Positions 37,544-42,528 of a DNA stretch of 42,528 nt are shown piece by piece. Each line of letters begins with the position of its first letter. Positions within the stretch are counted from its first letter, which is position 1. The stretch is taken from IMG/VR virus record IMGVR_UViG_3300028809_000029, positions 1-42,528 of that record. The stretch is one strand, 5' to 3'. The DNA comes from a virus. Position numbers and translations under genes: made by a program. The notes under the pieces were generated by a model. The model worked only from the letters and a program-made list of their open reading frames with translations, did no database searches and was not told the DNA's origin.

Positions 37544-37951
37544 TTACCGCTGGGTTTGATCTTGGATGGTTAGGGTGGTAGCTTTGGCGATGGCGTCATG
37601 AAGATGCTTCACCGCCTCGACAGGGTTTCCCGAGAAGCCCGCTTCGCTTTCCTGCAGGTTGATGAACCCCGGCATTACGGCGCACCACATAGGCCGACCC
37701 TGTTCTGTCAGACCATCTTGGAAAATGATGGGGTCTTCCTGCTTTGGGCCTCCGTGGGCCGGGCAGCAGGGGCCGAAGCAGTACGGCGGGTTGTTGATCA
37801 AGAACCGCGCGTTGACCTTTTCGGCGAAATACTGGCGCGGGTACTGAGGCCCGAAAGCTTCTTCACCACAGAAGCCGGACGGGGTTCCGCCCATCCACAT
37901 CGGGACGCAGCATTTGCCGCCTTCCCATGCAAGTCGCTTCCCGTCTGCCAT
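37544..37951 (-). CDS. Cys-rich hypothetical early protein
   Basis: The 135-residue product has several Cys and Gly motifs (GGKCCVPMWMGG, YCFGPCCPAHGGPK) that may bind zinc, and an ordered C-terminal helix (GNPVEAVKHLHDAIAKA). No family is recognised. Confidence 0.6.
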   Translation of the reverse strand: MADGKRLAWEGGKCCVPMWMGGTPSGFCGEEAFGPQYPRQYFAEKVNARFLINNPPYCFGPCCPAHGGPKQEDPIIFQDGLTEQGRPMWCAVMPGFINLQESEAGFSGNPVEAVKHLHDAIAKATTLTIQDQTQR

Positions 37952-38001
37952 CTTCTTCTTCCCTCTATCTGAGACTAGGTTGTCTCTGTGGTGGTAGGTT
38001 G

Positions 38002-38484
38002 CTATGCTTGGGAGGTGGTGGACAGCGCCGCGTCGATCTCGGTTATTGCTCGCGACAACGTGCCGAGAACGTCTTTGTCCACGACCTGATTACTCTCTAC
38101 AGCGCCACGAGCGTTACGCAGCCTTACCCACGCAACAGACAGAACAGATCGCAAACGGGCGTTGTCCGCGCCTAGTTTTTTAGCCGCCTGACGTAGGGTC
38201 TCTTCATTCTTGACCCATTCGTCTTTGGGTGCCTGTGAGTAAGCAGTTCTTTTCAGACACCTTGGGCACTCGTAGTAGATCCTTGAACTAAGCTTGCCTC
38301 CAAACTTCATCACCATCTGCTTGCCGCAAGAACATATTGGCGATGAAGGAGGCGAAGCCTCGTTACCTGCGACGGCCGTCATGGCATCCTCATATCGGAC
38401 CCAGTCACCATCAGGCTCTTCCGCCATGTTGACGCTGTTCAATCCGTACTCGCCGACGATCTCGGGGTGATATCTCTTGATCAT
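38002..38484 (-). CDS. Ead-like protein with zinc ribbon
   Basis: This 160-residue protein has an N-terminal IKRY...DGDWVRYEDAM segment. A four-Cys zinc ribbon follows (ICSCGKQMVMKFGGKL, YYECPRCLKR), then a helical part. The layout is typical of phage early proteins that carry a small zinc domain. It is coupled by 4 bases to the first gene of the operon. Confidence 0.62.
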   Translation of the reverse strand: MIKRYHPEIVGEYGLNSVNMAEEPDGDWVRYEDAMTAVAGNEASPPSSPICSCGKQMVMKFGGKLSSRIYYECPRCLKRTAYSQAPKDEWVKNEETLRQAAKKLGADNARLRSVLSVAWVRLRNARGAVESNQVVDKDVLGTLSRAITEIDAALSTTSQA

Positions 38485-38684
38485 GCGGCGGCCTTCAGGA
38501 TCTCGCGGCGTTCGCGCTTGCGGTCGTAGGTGGCTGCTTCCTTCGTGCCGTGTCCGACGTTGACCGCGATCTCCTTACCGACGCAGCCGCGAGTGCGGAG
38601 AAGGTCGATGAAAGCCTGCGTTTCGGCCAGGGTGGTGAAGACGCCGGTGAAGCCATCGCAGTAGACGTGGTAAACTTTGGTCAT
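38481..38684 (-). CDS. First gene of the leftward early operon, unknown
   Basis: A 67-residue protein starting at ATG 38684 with GAGGA upstream. A short beta-alpha pattern (TKVYHVYCDGFTGVFTTLA, ETQAFIDLLRTRGC) is followed by a basic tail. It is the promoter-proximal gene after the operator-controlled leftward promoter, the place of N or Kil-type proteins in lambda, but no similarity to those is seen. Confidence 0.58.
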   Translation of the reverse strand: MTKVYHVYCDGFTGVFTTLAETQAFIDLLRTRGCVGKEIAVNVGHGTKEAATYDRKRERREILKAAA

Positions 38685-38720
38685 TCGTTCGTCCTCATGT
38701 GTGCTTTTCTCTGAGGACCG

Positions 38721-38749
38721 TTATAGGACGTTTCCTATCGTTTGGTCAA
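38721..38749 (-). promoter_or_regulatory. Leftward early promoter (PL) with operator OL1
   Basis: Reading leftward: TTGACC (38749-38744), 17 bases, CTATAA (38726-38721), a near-consensus alphaproteobacterial promoter. The perfect inverted repeat ATAGGA-CGTT-TCCTAT (38723-38738) fills the spacer and overlaps the -10, so a repressor bound there would block transcription of the leftward operon that starts at 38684. Confidence 0.8.
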
Positions 38750-38792
38750 TAGGGAAAATCCGATTTCGCGGTTATGATAGGAAAAAAATGAT
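38749..38792. promoter_or_regulatory. Additional operator-like sites OL2 and OL3
   Basis: ATAGGG-AAAA-TCCGAT (38749-38764) and the weaker ATAGGA-AAAA-AATGAT (38777-38792) follow the OL1 pattern ATAGG(A)-N4-TCC-AT. They are spaced by 26-28 bp from start to start. Clustered operators like these allow cooperative repressor binding as in lambda. Confidence 0.5.
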
Positions 38793-38827
38793 TGCTTGGG
38801 AGAGAATCAGGGCGTAGAAAATAGAAA

Positions 38828-38857
38828 GCCCCGGTCAGGAAGTGATCCTGCCGGGGC
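38828..38857 (-). terminator. Terminator for leftward transcription downstream of cI
   Basis: GCCCCGG-T-CAGGA (38828-38840) pairs with TCCTG-CCGGGGC (38846-38857) around a short loop. Read leftward the stem is followed by TTTCTATTTTC. It would end transcripts coming from cI or from any RNA in the interval before they run into the PL region. Confidence 0.7.
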
Positions 38858-39279
38858 GTTGGTAGCGGTTTTGACCGTCGGAAGTTTTCTCCGCTGCCAA
38901 ATGACAACCGGTTGTAACATAAAACCAGTTGCAGTCAAACTCAAAACCTCCGAACGAGTTCCCGATCTCCAGAAATCGGAGCCAACGTGCAGGGATGCCG
39001 CGAATGTGATCGGGCTAAACTGTATAGGGAAGGCATGTAGCAGGACACGCGGTCTTTGAGACGGACCTGAACGCCCCGCAAGGGTGGATAAACGACGAAA
39101 GCGGAGAGGTTGGCGCAAATGCCATCTGCCGGGAGTGCAGGCCCCTAAGAGGAACCCGAGGGCATTCGGAGACTCAGCCTGGTCGATAAAGCGTGTTTGG
39201 CTAGATAAGCTCTGTCTACGGAATACGACGGGAAGTGGTTACCTCTCCCTCCGTCTCTAGTGACAGCTATGTCTTTAGA
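38858..39279. other. Unassigned interval between PL and cI, possibly structured RNA
   Basis: I see no convincing gene in these 422 bp; frames on both strands lack ribosome-binding sites. It contains a perfect 12-bp palindrome ACAACCGGTTGT (38904-38915) with a related AACCAGTTG 17 bp further (38923-38931). There is a CCGAT/ATCGG hairpin near 38963-38978 and a TAGATA/TGTCTA hairpin near 39202-39220, plus several G/C-rich stems. With the leftward terminator at 38828 it could encode a small RNA or a long cI 3' untranslated region. Confidence 0.45.
38904..38931. promoter_or_regulatory. Paired AACCRGTTG sites
   Basis: A palindrome ACAACCGGTTGT (38904-38915) and a related AACCAGTTG (38923-38931) lie 17 bp apart start to start. 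They differ from the ATAGGA operators and could be the target of another regulator, for example the RHH or HTH proteins coded here. Confidence 0.4.
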
Positions 39280-39948
39280 TCACTCGCCACTCTTCAGAAT
39301 GTAGTGGACCGATTCAACCAATCGAGCATCAAACTCCAGCTCTTTCGCGGGGTTGAATTGCCAGAGAACCAGCCTTTCCGAGTTCCAGCGAACAAACTTC
39401 TTGATGAAGGCGAGGGGAGGCCCATTCTCCTCTTCCCGGATCTGCGCGACCACATAGTCATTTCTGGTCGGGCGCCGTTCGGGATTGACGAAAACGGTCT
39501 CGCCATCTTCGTACCTGGGCTCCATGGATTCTCCGCTCACGCGGACGGCGTATGCGTTCTTGACGCCAATCAAACTAACCGGCGCTTTTACTCGATCTAA
39601 CAAGTTGCCATTCAATTCGAATTGTCCATCCACCCCACCCACTACCGTACCATAAAGTGGTATAGCGGGCCCTACTTCTGGCTTTTGTGACAGTATCGTG
39701 GCATTCGCCGGGTGCGTTTGCAATACGCTTATATTAGGTCCGGCTGAAGGAGCGCCTAGTTCGGTCTCCGGGATTCCGAGCAGGTGGGAGATGGTAGCTC
39801 GGTCATCTGCATGCAGCCGTTTGGGCGTATTCTTGTGGATGTATTGGTGCATATAGGCGTGATTTTTGCCTAGCTTGAGGGATATCTCCTTCAAGTCCAC
39901 ACCCTTGTCCTTCGCGGCATCGAATATGATTTTTCTTATCGCATCCAT
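39280..39948 (-). CDS. CI-like repressor, S24/LexA family
   Basis: The 222-residue protein maintains lysogeny. The N-terminal HTH is at about 18-60 (VDLKEISLKLGKNHAYMHQY). The C-terminal S24 autopeptidase domain has the nucleophile Ser141 (RVSGESMEPRYEDGE) and the general base Lys at 183/184 (LAFIKKF). The self-cleavage loop YGTVVGGVDG (about 99-108) has Val-Gly/Gly-Gly rather than the usual Ala-Gly, so the cut site is not certain. DNA damage should trigger RecA-assisted cleavage. It reads opposite to the Cro-like gene, and operator sites flank it. Confidence 0.9.
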   Translation of the reverse strand: MDAIRKIIFDAAKDKGVDLKEISLKLGKNHAYMHQYIHKNTPKRLHADDRATISHLLGIPETELGAPSAGPNISVLQTHPANATILSQKPEVGPAIPLYGTVVGGVDGQFELNGNLLDRVKAPVSLIGVKNAYAVRVSGESMEPRYEDGETVFVNPERRPTRNDYVVAQIREEENGPPLAFIKKFVRWNSERLVLWQFNPAKELEFDARLVESVHYILKSGE

Positions 39949-39984
39949 ACTGAATTCATTCGCATTTTATGATTTCGTGGTCCA

Positions 39985-40022
39985 ATAGGAAGTTACCTCT
40001 TGCGTGATAGGCCGTTTCCTAT
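39985..40022. promoter_or_regulatory. Right operators OR (two sites)
   Basis: ATAGGA-AGTT-ACCTCT (39985-40000) and ATAGGC-CGTT-TCCTAT (40007-40022) match the leftward operator ATAGGA-CGTT-TCCTAT at the same 16-bp length and lie 22 bp apart. A further half-site (CCTAT, 40027-40031) abuts the second. They lie between cI and cro start codons, as in lambda OR. Confidence 0.72.
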
Positions 40023-40028
40023 TATACC
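40000..40028 (+). promoter_or_regulatory. Rightward early promoter (PR)
   Basis: TTGCGT (40000-40005), exactly 17 bases, TATACC (40023-40028). The strongest right operator (40007-40022) lies in the spacer. The transcription start would fall at about 40035, one or two bases before the ATG at 40037, so the first message is probably leaderless. Confidence 0.65.
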
Positions 40029-40036
40029 TATCTCTC

Positions 40037-40231
40037 ATGAGCGAAATCGAAGCCTTCAAAGCCACTGTTGAGACCTTCATTGCGAAGAAGGGGATTAAGC
40101 CGACGAACTTCGGAAAGGAGTACGTCGGGGACCCTCGGTTCGTCTTCCAGCTCAGAGAAGGGCGGGAGCCAAGGACGCGAATTCGGGAACGGGTTCTGGA
40201 AGCGATCAAGCAGGCAGAGGCGGCACAGTAA
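40037..40231 (+). CDS. Cro-like small repressor
   Basis: The 64-residue product begins at ATG 40037; there is no Shine-Dalgarno sequence, in line with a leaderless message from PR. It is a small helical protein (FKATVETFIAKKGIKPTNFG then GDPRFVFQLREGREPRTRIR), with a helix-turn-helix near 17-45. The place opposite cI, the size and the family common in rhizobial genomes support a Cro role. Its stop overlaps the next start (TAATG). Confidence 0.75.
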   Translation: MSEIEAFKATVETFIAKKGIKPTNFGKEYVGDPRFVFQLREGREPRTRIRERVLEAIKQAEAAQ

Positions 40232-40773
40232 TGTTGAACGTCTCCGCCTATCCGCTCTGCGCCACCCGTCTGCGTTTCCAGAACGCGAACCTGAACGATC
40301 CGGCGATGACGCCGTATTGGGCCGCGGTATCCGTAGCCTTCGATATCAGAGACGCTGAACTTGCCGAGCATGGCGGGTTCAACTTCAACAGCCAGACCGA
40401 CGAGAACGGGCGCAGGCTCCTCTCCGAACTGGAAAAGCTGCTGGCAACGCGTGCGCAGCGCAGGGCGGCAAACTCCACCTTCGCTCATGACGGTCTCCGA
40501 TCGATGCTTGGGGCGAGGGGCGTGAAAACCTCCCTGCTCAAGGGTGAGGATGATTACTGGACGGCGGCGGAAACGCTCTTTCCGGGGTGCATCAAACGCA
40601 CTGGCGGCATGGCTGCGCTCTACGTGCAGATCAACTCCATACCGAAAAAGCGGCGTCAGGCTCTCGGGTTTTCCAACCTTAAGAGCCTCCCAGCCGACTG
40701 GATTTCGGACGCGACTAATCATCAGGCCAAGCTCGCCCCTTCCAAACCCAAGCATGTAGAGGAACACAGATGA
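40231..40773 (+). CDS. Hypothetical early protein, unknown
   Basis: This 180-residue protein follows cro in a coupled operon. It is mixed alpha/beta (PYWAAVSVAFDIRDAELAEH, RRLLSELEKLLATRAQRRAA) with a C-terminal helix (IPKKRRQALGFSNLKSLPAD). Position is that of cII or replication genes in lambda-like phages, but I see no helix-turn-helix pattern of CII. No family recognised. Confidence 0.6.
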   Translation: MLNVSAYPLCATRLRFQNANLNDPAMTPYWAAVSVAFDIRDAELAEHGGFNFNSQTDENGRRLLSELEKLLATRAQRRAANSTFAHDGLRSMLGARGVKTSLLKGEDDYWTAAETLFPGCIKRTGGMAALYVQINSIPKKRRQALGFSNLKSLPADWISDATNHQAKLAPSKPKHVEEHR

Positions 40774-41030
40774 GCGAGTACACCGACGACTTGGTGAAAT
40801 CGACGTTCGTGCCGAACCGTCCATCTGTTGGGGTTGTGTCTCCCGAGGAGACGCTTCCGTTCGAGGAAGAGGCGATCTCCCTGCTGGTGAAGCTTGGAGT
40901 TCAGAATTGGGGCAGGGCGTCTCTGGCTATTGCCAGCGTCTATCTTCGCAACGCTTTCAACGATGGGTGGGTGGCAGGGCTCAATCATCATGGTCCTTCC
41001 AAAGCAAAGCAAGCAGAGGAGACCAGATGA
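40770..41030 (+). CDS. Small early protein
   Basis: An 86-residue protein overlapping the previous gene by 4 bases. It is acidic, with a hydrophobic central helix (EEEAISLLVKLGVQNWGRAS followed by LAIASVYLRNAFNDGWVAGL). No family recognised. Confidence 0.58.
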   Translation: MSEYTDDLVKSTFVPNRPSVGVVSPEETLPFEEEAISLLVKLGVQNWGRASLAIASVYLRNAFNDGWVAGLNHHGPSKAKQAEETR

Positions 41031-41120
41031 GCGCGGAACAAGCGAAATGAAGGTCGGCAAAGGGTCCGGCTGGATGATCTCATCGTGTCTCCCTCCATCT
41101 CAACCAAGGCAGGAAATCCC

Positions 41121-41324
41121 ATGCAGCACAAAGAAAGCATTCTCCCGCGCACCAAGGCTCTCGACTGCTACTGCGGCGGCGTCCCCAACTGGCGCGTTGC
41201 CCTTGTCCACTATGCCGCAAAGTTCGCCGGCCTCCACGTCAAGCTTGAAGGGATGCCAATCGGAACGAACAGAAACCTCGACAGGAACAGTGTCGATGCC
41301 AGTTCGCGCCAGATCGCCGGCTGA
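41121..41324 (+). CDS. Small hypothetical protein
   Basis: The product is 67 residues from ATG 41121 with AGGCAGGAA upstream; an in-frame GTG at 41085 is possible. It contains a Cys pair (LDCYCGGVPNW) and a helical end (ALVHYAAKFAGLHVKL). The 90 bases upstream hold only a seven-codon frame (41027-41050). No family recognised. Confidence 0.55.
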   Translation: MQHKESILPRTKALDCYCGGVPNWRVALVHYAAKFAGLHVKLEGMPIGTNRNLDRNSVDASSRQIAG

Positions 41325-41356
41325 CCCACAACCCCAAGAACACAGGAAAGCAAACG

Positions 41357-41752
41357 ATGCCTGAGGGGAAGATCGAGATACCGGCATACGGCAGCAAAGA
41401 GTTTCGCGCCGAGCTGTTGAAGATCATGCCCGGTTACAAATGGACGGTGCATGGTTCTCGGAACGACGCCGTACTGAGAGCCACAGGAATCCAGAGCAGC
41501 GGATTCAACCGCCTCTCTACCCTCGAAGTCAAGCGCATTGCAGTTGGCGATATGAAGCCGGTCTATGAGGCGAGATCGGCTGGCTACGGGATGCGCGCCA
41601 GATGGCTCCATACCCATTCTGACGGGACGCTGGCGAGAGCCCTTCGCGGTCTCCAGGATCACTACGAGTGGCATTCTAACAACTTCAGAAGCCATGCCGC
41701 CTCCCTGAAAATCGGCCGCGAAGCTCCACCATCCTCCACAGAGGAGCGCTGA
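41357..41752 (+). CDS. Hypothetical early protein
   Basis: This 131-residue protein has an N-terminal alpha/beta part (FRAELLKIMPGYKWTVHGS, then LSTLEVKRIAVG) and an aromatic, His-rich helix (RALRGLQDHYEWHSNNFRSH). It may bind nucleic acid. It belongs to the rightward early operon; no family recognised. Confidence 0.6.
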   Translation: MPEGKIEIPAYGSKEFRAELLKIMPGYKWTVHGSRNDAVLRATGIQSSGFNRLSTLEVKRIAVGDMKPVYEARSAGYGMRARWLHTHSDGTLARALRGLQDHYEWHSNNFRSHAASLKIGREAPPSSTEER

Positions 41753-41755
41753 ACC

Positions 41756-42031
41756 ATGACTAACGAGAGACACGAGAAGGCGCTCGAAGCTGCCTGCGGC
41801 AAGCACCCGATGCACGTGCGCCCTGAGATCCTTGAGGAGATGTTCGCCACATATCTCGAAGCCATGGATGCAGTGATCGTTCCGAAGCGGCCGACTGACG
41901 AGATGGGCCGGGCGAGCAGGATCGTAATTGATTGCCGCGGCCTGGACGTCGGTCGCGTCACGACCTGGGGCGTCAACGCTTGGGACTCCATGCTCGCAGC
42001 CGCCCCCAACCACTTCACCAACGGAGAGTAA
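41756..42031 (+). CDS. Small early protein
   Basis: The product is 91 residues (ERHEKALEAACGKHPMHVRP, EEMFATYLEAMDAVIVPKRP). It starts four bases after the previous stop. Similar AACG-type, helix-rich proteins occur in phage early operons. Function unknown. Confidence 0.6.
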   Translation: MTNERHEKALEAACGKHPMHVRPEILEEMFATYLEAMDAVIVPKRPTDEMGRASRIVIDCRGLDVGRVTTWGVNAWDSMLAAAPNHFTNGE

Positions 42032-42035
42032 CACC

Positions 42036-42230
42036 ATGAACATTATTCTCGCATGCGCTGTAGGAATGGTTCTCGTGATCGGTGGCCTCACGATGGCGCT
42101 GTGCCGGTCAGCCTCTCCGAAGACTACGGCATCACGCCGGTCCGAAGACGACGAGCAGATGGAATACCTCTGCGAATGGAGCGCCATCCGGGCAATCGAG
42201 CGTGAGCTCTCCTTGGAGGACGCCCGATGA
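42036..42230 (+). CDS. Small membrane-anchored protein
   Basis: The product is 64 residues from ATG 42036 with GGAG upstream. The first 22 residues form one membrane segment (NIILACAVGMVLVIGGLTMA); the rest is a charged tail (EWSAIRAIERELSLED). It overlaps the next gene by 4 bases. Function unknown. Confidence 0.6.
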   Translation: MNIILACAVGMVLVIGGLTMALCRSASPKTTASRRSEDDEQMEYLCEWSAIRAIERELSLEDAR

Positions 42231-42478
42231 GCTACAGCGATAACCCTATCCATAAAAACGAATGCCTCATGCAGCTATTTGTTTTCGGCCCGACGTGGGA
42301 CGGGAATGTCGTGTCCAAGTCTGAGAGGGACGCCCTAGTCGATGCCGGCCTCTGCGACAGGTGGGAAGGCTGGAATTTCCTGAACGAAGCCGGAGTTAAG
42401 GCGGCGGTCAGTGGAGGTTTTGCAGCCAAGGATTGGCACGACAAGCGATGGTACCGGAAAGCCGCGAACATCAGCTAG
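42227..42478 (+). CDS. Small hypothetical early protein (contig cut lies here)
   Basis: This 83-residue protein (ALVDAGLCDRWEGWNFLNEA then GFAAKDWHDKRWYRKA) is complete here and repeated in part at 2-82. It is the last gene of this rightward cluster before the opposite-strand gene at 167-415. The pattern of a short winged helix (LVDAGLCDR..GWNFLNEAG) is reminiscent of small DNA-binding proteins. No family assigned. Confidence 0.62.
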   Translation: MSYSDNPIHKNECLMQLFVFGPTWDGNVVSKSERDALVDAGLCDRWEGWNFLNEAGVKAAVSGGFAAKDWHDKRWYRKAANIS

Positions 42479-42528
42479 CAACCATCCAGTTTGATCGCCG
42501 GGCCTCCTCCTCCCGCCCAGAGAGATCA
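42397..42528. repeat. Terminal direct repeat, right copy
   Basis: Copy of bases 1-132 with one change (A at 42523 in place of C127). The change weakens the intergenic hairpin present in the left copy, so the right copy is more likely to carry an error. It marks the join of a circular assembly. Confidence 0.9.

Noticed and set aside
38796-39118. Frames of 87 and 103 codons on opposite strands in the PL-cI interval
   Set aside because: They cover a terminator hairpin and palindromes, have no ribosome-binding sites and no protein-like pattern. I treat the interval as non-coding.
41047-41364. A 105-codon frame starting at ATG 41047
   Set aside because: It is Ser/Pro/Thr-rich in the wrong frame across the better supported gene at 41121-41324, which has a ribosome-binding site and protein-like composition.
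1-42528. Insertion sequences or transposases
   Set aside because: No transposase motifs or flanking inverted repeats with target duplications were seen. Mobile elements here are limited to homing-type nucleases and the phage itself.

Overview
The window is an essentially complete temperate phage genome (about 42.4 kb, GC-rich). Its first and last 132 bases are the same sequence apart from one base, so the contig closes into a 42,396-bp circle cut inside a small gene. The likely host is an alphaproteobacterium of the Rhizobiales. Reasons are the 5' half of a rhizobial-type tRNA-Leu(UAA) gene next to the integrase, a GcrA-like regulator, CTTGAC/CTATAA-type promoters, a DUF3309 protein and many small early proteins of a type common in rhizobial prophages. 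The head genes (P22-type portal, scaffold, DUF4043-type coat, gp4- and gp10-like stabilisation proteins, gp7/gp16-like ejection proteins) point to a short-tailed, P22/lambda-like virus. No tape measure, sheath or tube genes are seen.

Layout. The switch lies at 38.7-40.2 kb: an S24-type CI repressor is read leftward and a small Cro-like protein rightward. The same 16-bp inverted-repeat operator sits in the -35/-10 spacer of both a leftward promoter (38721-38749) and a rightward promoter (40000-40028). The rightward early operon runs from 40037 through the contig ends to 5480. It carries small proteins, a C5 cytosine methyltransferase with a second gene nested inside it, a small nuclease, an HNH endonuclease, replication-loader-like proteins, a GcrA-like protein and, last, a DUF6456-like protein in the position of lambda Q. 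A promoter and an unusual tRNA-like RNA (5553-5670) follow. The late operon (6012-29218) holds an SGNH-fold protein, terminase, head, ejection and tail genes, a tail-module methyltransferase and lysis genes (holin, SAR endolysin, Rz/Rz1). The lysis block contains two HNH endonuclease genes on the opposite strand.

The leftward early operon (38684 down to 31243) holds many tiny proteins, RecT, a DUF1367-like protein, an HNH protein, an excisionase-like protein and a tyrosine integrase. The attP region follows (31037-31242). Across attP lies a separate leftward cluster (30940-29215) headed by a ribbon-helix-helix protein. In the prophage this cluster would end up at the opposite end from the integrase.

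The most interesting points are the nested gene pair in the methyltransferase locus, the 118-nt tRNA-like RNA, the HNH-invaded lysis cassette, an attP that carries the 5' rather than the 3' half of a tRNA, the paired operator system, and a roughly 420-bp unassigned region downstream of cI.
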